A DNA stretch of 64,000 nucleotides, taken from assembly GCA_028023455.1 (NCBI GenBank), contig JAQFVV010000275.1, positions 1,237,773 to 1,301,772 on the forward strand, given 5' to 3'. Every line of letters starts with the position of its first letter. The first letter of the stretch is position 1. Made by a program: the position numbers and the translations under genes. Under the pieces are notes generated by a model, which was given only the letters and a program-made list of their open reading frames with translations, was not told where the DNA came from and did not search any database. The stretch comes from Epiperipatus broadwayi. Its lineage: Eukaryota; Onychophora; Udeonychophora; Euonychophora; Peripatidae. Positions 1-10,254 of this stretch are shown here, piece after piece.

Positions 1-2089
1 ATAAATAAATGGAAATGATTTTACAAAAAAAATACATTAAATAAAATTATAACTAATTAATAAATAACGTTGGTCAGATAGGATTCTATTTCTTAATTAT
101 TTAAATACGGAAAGTTTTTAATTTAATGTTCATTAATTATAAAGTTCTTACGGTTTAAAACAGTTCATCTTTATCTGTTGCTTGCCATTTGAACATGAAT
201 TCCCATGCTGTCCTAAAAAGATTGTTTGAGTTAGCCATTGTTTTTTATTTATTTATCCGGAGGTCTTTTAGTTTAGTTGGTCCTTAATGTAGAAAAAAAC
301 AAAGTCATTTCTTTTTTTTTTTAACAAAACTGAAGGGATTGAAGAGTGCATCTCTTTAATCCCTTCTCCTTCAACTCCACACTAATACATATAGTCACAT
401 CATAATAACTACCTCTTTTATTTTCAAACCTTTCCTTTTATAATAATTTTGTGGATTAACTCAACATTACGTCATGATGGTGAAAACCTTTTCGTTGAGG
501 TCCGATTTCCCGATGGATTTCTTTCATTTGCTAAAAGTTTCTATTGTTTTCCTATCTGACCGATGCTTATACATTTAAATGCCCAAAGGCTAGTTTACTA
601 ATTAAAATAATCATTTCCATTTTACAAAAGATTAATTAATTTGTTTTCAAACTTAAACATATATTTTTATCTCTAAATCTTTTTTGAAAATTTAGTTTTA
701 AACTACTCTTTTTTTAATAAAGTTTTATTTTAATAATTATTTATCTGTGCGATTTTATATATATGCGAGTTTAAGATGATTTTTTAATTTTCAATTTTTA
801 ATTTTTAAAAAAAAAATTTTTTATTGGCGAACTTTTTTTTTTATGTTTACTAATAAAAAATAATGTAACGTACGTATGTGCCCGTTACTATATATATATA
901 TATATTAAATTATGAATACATTTTTTGACACAGGGCAGGAGTTAGGCAAAAGAGATTTTATTACCATTTCTTTCTGAAACATCAAGTATATTGTTCTATA
1001 GATTTTAGAAATTATTGGCTTTTAACTATGGATTTGTAGATTTCAATAGTGATAAGGCTTAATTTGTCATTTGAGTGTGGAAGAGATGACTTTATAATGC
1101 CATCATTATTTATTAAAGCAAAACATAGGGATTATTGATTTGTGCTGCTTAGTGCAGTAATCGAATGAAATTATTGAGAACTGAAATTTCCAGAAAGAAT
1201 TTTCAGCAAAGAATGTAATTTTAAAAATAATTCTACTAGAGTAATGTTATCTATTTCCTGGGCAAAATTATAATATGATTACTTTATTGCAGTTATTTTA
1301 TTTTCTACATACTTGCTTAAAATGGTTTTTTATTGTCCAAAATAATATATATTTTTAAAAGATACTGGGAGAACTGAAATTACCCATGGATATGTATGAT
1401 GAAGGGTCTGATAAGATTTGGGCACTTGGCTATATAGAAACTATCTATCTGGATAGTAATTTATATAAAATTTGAATGGAGGTGTTTTGGATTTTTTAAT
1501 GCAATTTTTTTCAAAAATTATATATTTGGTTATAGCCAATGTATATACATTAAGATATTTTAAGATGGGCCTTATTATATAAGTGATTCATCCTTTGTAA
1601 TGGGTCTAAATGAACAGTATGCTGCTTTATTATTTTGAAGATGATTCCCAATTTGAATTTTAATAACCTTCAGAATTTCAAAAAAAATAATTTTAATTTG
1701 TAGATTTATTTTTAGTAACTGGGGCATTCTGTGGAATTTAAGAAGTTTTAATTCAATATGAATTCCTTCATTCCTCTAGCACAAGATTCTCACTATGATA
1801 ATCACAGCATTAATTATCTTCTATTGCACTACTAGAATCAACTTCCATTATATTGTTCTATGTTTTTGTTCTGCTTTCTTTAGTAACCTGGTGTTTGTTA
1901 TTAAATACAATCAGATTTTTTTTCCTGTATACGCATGTGTTTTGATGTATACTTTCATGATACTTACAAAATTAGCCATCAAAAAGTTAATCAAATATTT
2001 TTATGTTTGTTTTAATAATGTGCTGCTTAATAAATTTAATTCTTTTTAATATAGTTTTTGCATTATGAGAGGTTTAGACAATGGCAGAA
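1..2089. other. A+T-rich non-coding stretch
   Basis: No recognisable coding region, RNA gene or mobile element is visible. The sequence is rich in short A and T runs with one small (TA)n tract near 890-905. The few open frames are short and of low-complexity composition, so none is called. Confidence 0.6.
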
Positions 2090-2460
2090 TGATAATGTAA
2101 TCAAAACAAAAACATTATACAACATATTTCTAGAAAGATTATTTTCAGTTTATAAAATCAACAAAATAATTCTTAATTTTTATTATTTTTAAACATTTGA
2201 AATGTATAATTATTTATTTCACTTATCTCTAATGTGTTATGCTTTAAATGTTTAATTTTTTGAATATTTATTGCAAAATTATGATATTGTCTTTACTCAT
2301 AAATAAAGTAGTTTGTTTATGTCATAGCTTGTCTTCTAATTTGCTTCAGGCCATATTTATGTTAGCTGCTAATATAACATTATATTTTTGAAAATAAAGT
2401 ATTTCAAGTGAAAATAAGTTATTAAATAATTTATATTGTTTGATATCTAATAAATATAGT
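2090..2460. repeat. Dispersed repeat, copy 1 (pairs with 51.8-52.18 kb)
   Basis: About 370 bp aligns by eye, in the same orientation, with about 51800-52180. Shared blocks include the stretch around 2340-2400 (starting GCTTCAGGCCATAT and continuing through GTTAGCTG) and the block around 2130-2150 (AGATTATTTTCAGTTTA). Similarity is interrupted by small indels and substitutions, so the duplication is old. It has no coding capacity and I do not recognise the family. Both copies are followed within about 1 kb by related foldback sequence (3180 and 52390). Confidence 0.6.
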
Positions 2461-3132
2461 GTAAATTATTTTTAAAAAATATCTAAAACTGTAATAAATT
2501 TTCAAATAAACATGCTTTTGCGTCATTGGAAACTACAATGTTGTAAAATGCCAAACGTTTTACAGCCTTGGCAAAAGACAATGATTGAACATGTCAGGGT
2601 GGAGCTTATGTCTATTGTAAGAGTGGGAATTTTGAATTTTATGCCTTTTAATACACTTTTCTAGGGGAAAAATTATTATAGTAAAATATACCATTTTAAA
2701 CACATTTTAATGTATAATACTTACAATAAAATTTACTAGTGGGTGAATTGGCCAAAAAACTAAGTAATTAAGGTTTACTCCTCAAAAAGTTAATAAATGA
2801 TAGTAATTTTTCTATTATCAAAATATAACATGTATTTCCACATATTAATTTCAACAATTATGTCTGTTAAAAATTATTAATTTATAACAGTGAACTGATG
2901 AATGAAACTGTTTATTATAAATATTGAATATGTTAAAGGTTATTAGCTCACTTTCCTTAAATTTAAAACTATATTGCAGCAATTTATTCTCTGTATAGCA
3001 GTAACAGATTGCATTTAGAAGTGATATCCTTTTGAATGCAGGAAGCATTTACAGTTTAATATTTTTATTGATTCCTATACATTAACATCTTATAGTAATT
3101 TTACTAATATGAAGTATAATACATATTTTCAC

Positions 3133-3137
<5 letters not shown>

Positions 3138-3178
<41 letters not shown>
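3138..3178. repeat. (TA)n microsatellite
   Basis: About 20 uninterrupted TA units lie immediately left of the foldback element at 3180. Confidence 0.95.
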
Positions 3179-3179
<1 letters not shown>

Positions 3180-3181
<2 letters not shown>

Positions 3182-3592
3182 TGAACTCAGACTTGCAAGA
3201 TCTTTATATCTATCCTCTTCATCATATACAATTGTTATACATGTCCACAAACATGTGCATAAGATAAATGATCTCCCAATATATAAATTTCATGCTTACC
3301 CAGAACTTATCAGTTGGTTCAGATCATTATCTCCCACACTTATGGATAGACTTCAATCTTTTTCATCCTCCAACAATTCTGCCATCCTTATCATTGAAAA
3401 TGTGATGATGGAATGCTCAAAGCCCTTGATGATGCTAATATTATTGTCATACCCAGCTGATGAGTGCTGATTTAACATGAAATATGTATATTGGAGATGA
3501 TCTATGTTTTTAACATGTACATGATCATGTGTATCAGTTGTATAAGATGAAGTGGATAGATGTAGAGAGCTTGAAAGTCTGAGTTCAGTTCC
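3180..3592. mobile_element. Foldback (MITE-like) element, family 2
   Basis: The left arm (about 3180-3330) and the right arm (about 3470-3592) are imperfect reverse complements. The left end reads TTGAACTCAGACTTGCAAG. The right end, on the other strand, begins with AACTGAACTCAGACTTTC. No transposase is present, so if it is a transposon it is non-autonomous. Internal sequence resembles about 50810-50990 and 52390-52600, which suggests a dispersed family. A 71-codon open frame inside it is not credible as a gene. Confidence 0.6.
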
Positions 3593-3599
3593 CTTCTAA

Positions 3600-4660
3600 T
3601 TATATTAAGTTCTGTAAAAACAATATATATGTGTGCGTATGTGTGTGTAGTAAAACATGCACAAAAACTTTTAATTTAACAATAAGACTGAAAGTATTAA
3701 AAACTAATAATAAAGACAAATGCATATTGTTGAATAAAATAAATAATTCCCAGAGACAAAAGGTAAGGTCATAAAAGTATTATAATATAAGAGGAAATAA
3801 ACTAGAAAAATTATAATATAAAAAGATCTCTAGTGATTCTAATGAAAATAACTAAAAGATAAAAACTATTAGTTCAGCATAGTTAGTAACCAAAATCATT
3901 GGTGTGATCAAGTATAAAATTTGGGATATGAATAAATGAGACTAAAATATATTAGCAAAACAATATTTAATCTCACAATAATTTATAATATAAAAAGTGA
4001 AACTCATTTAAATATATTCTTTGAGCCACAAAATACAATTTAGCAAAAGTGCTTACTGTGATAAAATTTTCTTAGATTTTCATTAAAATATAATTGATAT
4101 ATTATGAAATTATCATGTTCATGATTTTTCTATTCATGATATAAAAGATAAAAGAATAAATAGTTATTAAATGAGAAGATAAATTACATGTTTGATTAAA
4201 TAAATAACAAATGTTTGAAGGAATGTGAGGTAGCATTGATAACAAATGATTATTTTGAACAAATACTTCTTGTGATTAAAACATTTTTTTTTATTATCAT
4301 AGAAACAAATTTTAAAATTATTTGTGAGAGTCTTTACTAAAAGTTGAAAAAATTTTGTTTTAAATGTTTTTTTCTGGAAGGAATCTGCTATATTATATAA
4401 ACTTCAGTAGCTTTAGAATGGTTTTTACAATAAAAAATGAAATGGAAAAATAATATATGATTCAAAGGTTAACTGTTGCTCATATTTTTCAAAAATTTAT
4501 ACTTGCATGTAATATGAATAAAAATTTCATTATGTAACAATTCATTAATAAAAGCTACTACAGAAAATAATCCAAATGGGTATTTAGTTTTCTATAACTA
4601 TAAGAGAACATCAAAAACATTTCTTACTTTAGGTTATCATTATTCTAATTATAAGTGAAT
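3600..4660. other. A+T-rich non-coding stretch
   Basis: I see no gene or recognised repeat here, only short A/T runs and a small GT-rich patch near 3625-3648. Confidence 0.6.
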
Positions 4661-4666
4661 TTAAAG

Positions 4667-5262
<596 letters not shown>

Positions 5263-5605
5263 CACACAGAACATTGCAAAAGTAAGTATACAGTTCTGTT
5301 TTAGGCAATGGATTCTAGAAATGTCCTCCTTTATCAATATTACAATATCTTTGGAATAATCTTGTATATTGTACCGGTGAAAATATGTTGATCCATCTAA
5401 CATAAACTGGAACTCAATGAATTGTACTTCAAACTCAGTCAAGCCTGAGATTTATATCAGGAACCAACCTAGATTCGAAACAATTCCATAAGCCCCATAT
5501 CGAACATCTAATAAATAACAAAAAATAATGTCACATGAGAATTAATTCTTAAATCCAGCCCACTAGAAGAGCAAAAGAGACAATGAGACATATTTAACAA
5601 AAGAA

Positions 5606-5608
<3 letters not shown>
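5263..5608. other. Non-coding stretch between microsatellites
   Basis: Somewhat more complex sequence than its surroundings, with no gene, RNA or repeat that I recognise. Confidence 0.5.

Positions 5609-5668
<60 letters not shown>
5609..5668. repeat. (TA)n microsatellite
   Basis: About 30 uninterrupted TA units. Confidence 0.95.
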
Positions 5669-5672
<4 letters not shown>

Positions 5673-5814
5673 ATGTATGGAAGTGGAGAGAAGATAATTC
5701 GAATTACATAAGTTGCTTGAATAATAAAATATTTAATAAAACATTTAATGGAACAGTAAATTGATTATATATTTATTTGAATGTGCGTGGCAAGATGATT
5801 CATATGCTCTTATG

Positions 5815-6250
5815 AATAAATGACATATTTACGTAAATAGGTATATTTGGTGTGTGAGATCAAGATGCCAATCACTTGATTACAAAACAAACAACATATA
5901 TGAATTAACGCTTTAGTGGTGGTTTTGAAAGTTGATGATTAATGTACAAATTTCTGGAACATTCTAGGAAACATTATTCATATTATATAAACTATTTTCA
6001 TGCCGTTTCTGTCGTGAAAATCAATAAAATATATTTTTAAAATGGTTTATTCATTAAGGATAATATTTGTGAATATTTGATATAAAATAACATACATTTA
6101 AATCAAGTTTATTTGCTTAGAGAACAAAATATTTTTAACCATTCTTTAAATTTGGATTTTAAAAGAAAGAATGCTTCACCTTTCTAACATATGTATACAC
6201 TTAAACAAAATGGAATAGATTATGATGGTGAGATTTTTAAAATAAGAAGA
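5815..6250 (+). repeat. Paralogous segment A, left part
   Basis: Non-coding sequence that aligns by eye, in the same orientation, with about 59030-59400. Shared landmarks include ATTAACGCTTT (5905 and 59117), TTCTAGGAACATTATTCAT-like sequence near 5960 matching about 59165-59190, a block around ATTTTCATGCCG / ATTTTCACGCC (about 5995 and 59210), and GAATGCTT (6168 and 59318). The Penelope-like element and unmatched sequence (6250-10260) separate this part from the rest of segment A. The segment has no known identity. Confidence 0.55.
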
Positions 6251-6787
6251 AAAACAACATTACTGAATAAACTAATCACTATTCTTTGGATAACTAGATG
6301 CAAAATCACCTTCAATATCCCACCACCGAATGCAATGACAATATTCATCAGTACTTTAAACAAGATTAAAAAAAAAGATGAAATTATATCAACAAAGTTG
6401 CTTTATGAGAATACTTGGAGACTATTCAAAATCCACAGCATCCCAACATCCCTATAATTATTCATGGACGGAACTGAACCTTTCTCTTCAAACCACATAG
6501 GAAATAGAGATCATTTTGTTAAGACATCTGACCTTCTTGAACAACAAAATACCAAGAAATCAATTGTTCCAAATGGACTACATAAAACACTCAGAGACAA
6601 AAAAAAAAAAACACTGGCCAACTATTCCCTTCTTCCTGTTCCCCATATGTATATAACCATATTATCTTTTTTTACTCACAATATAAACATATATATGCAA
6701 AATGACTCAAAAGAGTAAATGTAATAATTTTTATAGCAATAATAAAATTCTTTTTGAAAGTAATCACTATTCTTGGAAATATATATA
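6251..6787. other. Unassigned stretch between segment A and the Penelope-like element
   Basis: Two open frames of 84-88 codons lie here on the plus strand (6191-6457 and 6464-6718). Their composition is Lys/Asn/Ile-rich, as expected of random A+T-rich DNA, and no motif is recognisable. I do not call them genes. Confidence 0.5.
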
Positions 6788-6834
6788 TAATACATATTTT
6801 GCGGGTTCATCCGTGTTAAAAACTTTTAATATTA

Positions 6835-6881
6835 ATATACTGACGCTTCGACTTGGTCACACAAGCCATCCACAGAGTTAT
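6835..6881 (-). ncRNA. Hammerhead-ribozyme-like motif in inverted PLE fragment
   Basis: Read on the minus strand, the order is stem I (ATAACT), core CTGTGGA, stem II GGCTTG with loop TGTGAC and CAAGTC, then GAAG, CGTC and the second side of stem I (AGTATAT). The canonical hammerhead has CUGANGA, GAAA and a GUH cleavage site. This copy differs by A6 to U, one extra base before stem II, and GAAA to GAAG. It is probably inactive. The identity call is inference from motif order and pairing. Confidence 0.5.
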
Positions 6882-6968
6882 AAAAGGTAGAAAGACGGTT
6901 GTAGAGGCGCTACAATCACTGATTTGAATAAAATGTTAAAATTCCACCAATAGCAAAAAATGTTAAAT

Positions 6969-7497
6969 TTAGGAATGTTTTTTAAAAAAGTCTTTCCAAA
7001 TAGGAGGAAGTTTACATGTATCATCTCGCTTATTGATACAATCTGGCCTTTTAAGTATCTCAATGGCTTCTCTAATTTTGCATTGGTAGAGATTATCACA
7101 TCTGGATATGATCCTGGTACTAGAAAAATCAATTTTATGACCTGAATCTATAGTATGGAGTGAGAGTGCTGATGATGATGAGTGTTGTTTAACTTCATTA
7201 GCATGCTCATCTCTCCTAACACTGATGTGACGATTACTCATACCTATGTAAGAAGCTTTACAATTTTTACATGAGATTTGATAGACACCATGAGATTCAA
7301 GAGGGATTGAATCCTTAGGCTTGGTTATTATATTGCTGATCTTTTGATGAGCAGAAAATGCTGTATCTATATTATAGCGTTTTAATATACGTCCGATACT
7401 GTCTGTAGTTCCTTTTACATATGGAACACAAATCCTAATAGCTGATTTATCATTTTTTTGTTTCCTATTTTGTCTATTTTGGGCTTGAAATAAGGCT
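6969..7497 (-). pseudogene. C-terminal PLE fragment with intact GIY-YIG endonuclease domain
   Basis: An open frame without its own start codon runs for about 175 codons on the minus strand and ends at the TAA at 6969-6971. It contains GVYQIS, then the CKNC cysteine pair, then SYIGMSNR, followed by an Arg-rich helix and histidines (DEH, then LHTIDSGH). These features match the GIY-YIG nuclease of endonuclease-bearing Penelope-like elements, in which CCHH residues are characteristic. The domain nicks target DNA for insertion. The frame is broken upstream by an extra A in an A run near 7500 relative to the forward copy. It carries no reverse transcriptase, so it cannot act alone. The forward copy has three lesions in the region that is open here. 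Confidence 0.85.
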
Positions 7498-7552
7498 TTT
7501 TTTTATAAATTTGTAATTATAACTATTTGCTAATAAAACACTATTAATATGA

Positions 7553-7665
7553 TTGTGTGACCAAGTCGAAATGTCAGTATATTAATATTAAAAGTTTTTA
7601 ACACGGATGAACCCGCAAAATATGTATTTTATATATTTAACCCGTGCAAATCTTCGTTTTAACAT
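7553..7665 (+). repeat. PLE left terminal direct repeat (pLTR)
   Basis: This repeat matches 10083-10195 base for base by my reading. It starts inside the hammerhead-like stem II loop, so it holds only the 3' half of that motif, and it contains the ATG at 7607 used for the ORF. Confidence 0.9.
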
Positions 7666-9978
7666 TATTAACCTCTATGGGGAGGAAATTTTTAAACAGC
7701 TTCGTATATTTGAAAGAACGTGGATTAAGAAATGTAAGTTACTTTGTAATTTATCTTTTTTATTAGCGTGCAAAAATCACAATGTTATACCCACTTGCTG
7801 TAAAATTGTGTTTCACAAGAACAATTATAATGTTAGTAAAATTCTAAGGAAAACTAGCAATATTATTTTAAACTCTTTTATTAAAGAAACTCGGAAAAAT
7901 TTAGACAAAATTGATAAAGTATTGCTACATTTACGTTTATTCCTTAGTAATAAAATACATCCTTTACTGTGGACTAGTTTTGATCATATTGCAAGTTTTA
8001 GATCGTTTAAAGATTCGGAATTTGTAACAGCAAAGCAAAAGAAAAAATTGCAAATGCTAATTAGAACACAATCCCCAAACATTATGTATCCAAATCAAAA
8101 AACCGTTTATAATTTATCTAGGAAAGCCCTCTCTACAGATGAAATTTCGGTTTTAGAAAAAGGTTTCAATTTTGCTTTAACACCTTCCCAGATACCTTTT
8201 GAGAAAATTGTTTGTAATGTTGAATCAGCTCTCGATAAAATTGATTCTACATCGGCTGATTTGGCTAGAGCTGAGATTTGTAATATTTTTAAAAAAGCTA
8301 AGCTTCCTAAAAATAATATTTCAAAGAAAGAAAGACAAGCATTAAATAATATAAAATCGGACAAATCAATTGTTGTACTTCCAGCTGATAAAAGTAATGC
8401 CACAGTCGTAATGGATCATGACATTTACCATAATAAAATTTTAGATCTGCTTAATGATAAAACTTATAAACTATCAAAAAGAGATCACACTACGTATTTG
8501 GAAAAAACAACAAAAGCTATTATTAATAAATCACCTATTGAAACAGAGATAAAAAATAAAATAATCCCTCTTGAAAAATCTTGTGTCTGTCCAAAATTTT
8601 ACGGACTTCCAAAAATTCACAAACCAGATACCCCCCTTCATCCAATAGTAAGTTTAATAGGTTCTCCAACTCATATTTTAGCCAGATACTTATCGGATTT
8701 CATTAAACCTACAATCCCATCTATTAAATCATATATTAAAAACTCTCTTCATTTCATTTCTGTTTTAAAAAGTTTAAAAATTAATGCTAATGACATTCTG
8801 GTCAGTTTTGATGTCGTGTCTTTGTTTACAAACATTCCAATTGATGAAACTTTAAATATAATCTCACAACGTTGCAATTTACCAGACCATATTATTGCTT
8901 TAATTTAACATTGTCTCTTAAATACATATTTTGTATACAATGGACAGCATTACAGACAAGTTTTTGGTACTCCTATGGGCTCACCTATCTCAGGAGTAAT
9001 AGCTGATTTATTCATGGAATATATAGAAACTCGTGCTTTAGAATCATCATCTTTAAAACCTCTCATTTAGCTCAGATACATAGATGACACTTTTGTCATA
9101 TGGCAACATGGAAAAAATAAATTAGATAATTTTTTCTTACATTTGAATAATATGCATCCTCATCTTAAATTTACAATGGAGACAGAGTCTGATGGAAAAC
9201 TCCCTTTTCTTGATGTTCTAGTCACCAGAATACCAAATAGTTTATCTTTTTCTATTTACAGAAAGGATACACACACAGACAGATATTTGCATTTCCATTC
9301 TCATCATCACCCAACTCAGATAGCTTCTGTAGCCAAAACTCTTTTAAATAGAGCAATAAACCTTTCAGATGAGACACATCTGAAAGAAGAAATAAATCAT
9401 ATTAATAGTGTTTTATTAGCAAATAGTTATAATTACAAATTTATAAAAAAAGCCTTATTTCAAGCCCAAAATAGACAAAATAGGAAACAAAAAGATGATA
9501 AATCAGCTATTAAGATTTGTGTTCCATATGTAAAAGAAACTACAGACAGTATCGGACTATATTAAAATGCTATAATATAGATACAGCATTTTCTGCTCAT
9601 CAAAAGATCAGCAATATAATAATCAAGCCTAAGGATTCAATCCCTCTTGAATCTCATAGTGTCTATTAAATCTCATGTAAAAATTGTAAAGCTTTTTACA
9701 TAGGTATGAGTAATCGTCGCCTCAGTGTTAGGAGAGATGAGCATGCTCATGCAGTTAAACAACACTCATCATTATCAGCACTCTCACTCCATACTATAGA
9801 TTCAGGTCATAAAATTGATTTTTCTAGTACCAGGATCATATCCAGATGTGATAATCTCTACCAATGCAAAATTAGAGAAGCCATTGAGATACTTAAAAGG
9901 CCAGATTGTATCAATAAGTGAGATGATACATGTAAACTTCCTCCTATTTGGAAAGATTTTTTTAAAAAACATTCTTAA
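7607..9978 (+). pseudogene. Penelope-like reverse transcriptase with C-terminal GIY-YIG endonuclease
   Basis: Reverse transcriptase and endonuclease for insertion by target-primed reverse transcription. Reading from the ATG at 7607, residue 259 starts PADKSNATVVMD, residue 329 starts PKFYGLPKIHKP, and residues 399-407 hold VSFDVVSLF with catalytic Asp402. GTPMGSPISG follows near 8970. The catalytic box YIDD is at 9077-9088, followed by KLPFLDVLV and HTDRYLHFHSHHHP. The GIY-YIG part follows near 9655-9740. Lesions in the main frame are TAA at 8906-8908, TAG at 9068-9070 just before YIDD, and loss of about one base near 9557. In the downstream frame there is a TAA where the inverted copy has Gln (about 9666-9668) and a TGA near 9919-9921. 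About 790 codons match a normal PLE length. It is non-functional as read, although nonsense calls could include sequencing error. Confidence 0.9.
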
Positions 9979-10065
9979 ATTTAACATTTTTTGCTATTGG
10001 TGGAATTTTAACATTTTATTCAAATCAGTGATTGTAGCGCCTCTACAACTGTCTTTCTACCTTTT

Positions 10066-10112
10066 ATAACTCTGTGGATGGCTTGTGTGACCAAGTCGAA
10101 ATGTCAGTATAT
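10066..10112 (+). ncRNA. Hammerhead-ribozyme-like motif in PLE 3' region
   Basis: Stem I is ATAACT (10066-10071) with AGTATAT (10106-10112), giving six pairs if one A is bulged. The core is CTGTGGA at 10072-10078, and T10079 is unpaired. Stem II is GGCTTG (10080-10085) with CAAGTC (10092-10097), around loop TGTGAC. GAAA is at 10098-10101 and TGTC at 10102-10105, with predicted cleavage after the C. Type I hammerheads with a tiny stem III are known in Penelope-like elements. Here the core has U instead of A at position 6 plus one extra base, so activity is doubtful. Both copies share these departures, so they were present in the source element. Confidence 0.55.
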
Positions 10113-10193
10113 TAATATTAAAAGTTTTTAACACGGATGAACCCGCAAAATATGTATTTTATATATTTAACCCGTGCAAATCTTCGTTTTAAC

Positions 10194-10195
<2 letters not shown>
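10083..10195 (+). repeat. PLE right terminal direct repeat (pLTR)
   Basis: Identical by eye to 7553-7665. It includes the GAAA half of the hammerhead-like motif and ends at AACAT next to a TA/CA microsatellite. Confidence 0.9.

Positions 10196-10254
<59 letters not shown>
10196..10254. repeat. (TA)n(CA)n(TA)n microsatellite
   Basis: A TA run, an (AC)n run at about 10207-10231, then TA again. It directly flanks the PLE and is a plausible insertion target. Confidence 0.95.

Larger units (their letters stand above)
6788..7552 (-). mobile_element. Inverted 5'-truncated Penelope-like fragment
   Basis: This stretch is the reverse complement of about 9405-10167 of the adjoining forward element, with a few percent substitutions. 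It carries the end of the reverse transcriptase region, the GIY-YIG domain and most of the 3' region, including a hammerhead-like motif. Its truncated internal end abuts the 5' terminal repeat of the forward copy at 7553. An inverted, 5'-truncated piece attached upstream of a full copy is a known arrangement for Penelope-like elements, attributed to their target-primed insertion. Its outer end lies in TA-rich sequence. Confidence 0.88.
7553..10195 (+). mobile_element. Penelope-like retroelement, near full-length
   Basis: The element is bounded by 113-bp direct repeats (7553-7665 and 10083-10195) that read as identical. It encodes one long reverse transcriptase plus GIY-YIG reading frame that begins inside the left repeat. 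The terminal repeats correspond to the 'pLTRs' known for Penelope-like elements, which arise from tandem copies. The 3' flank is a mixed TA/CA microsatellite and the left side is the inverted fragment. Coding decay is light (two nonsense changes, one frameshift, two more C-terminal stops), so insertion is fairly recent relative to the CR1-like and segment repeats here. The superfamily call is secure from motifs; the subfamily is not determined. Confidence 0.92.

Noticed and set aside
6191-6718. Two open frames of 84-88 codons before the Penelope-like element
   Set aside because: Composition is random for A+T-rich DNA, no motif is present, and the frame is not kept in segment B.
6969-7497. GIY-YIG domain as a bacterial or intron homing endonuclease
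   Set aside because: It is the exact inverted counterpart of the C-terminus of the adjoining Penelope-like reverse transcriptase.
8107-8403. A 98-codon minus-strand open frame
   Set aside because: Antisense shadow of the Penelope-like reverse transcriptase.
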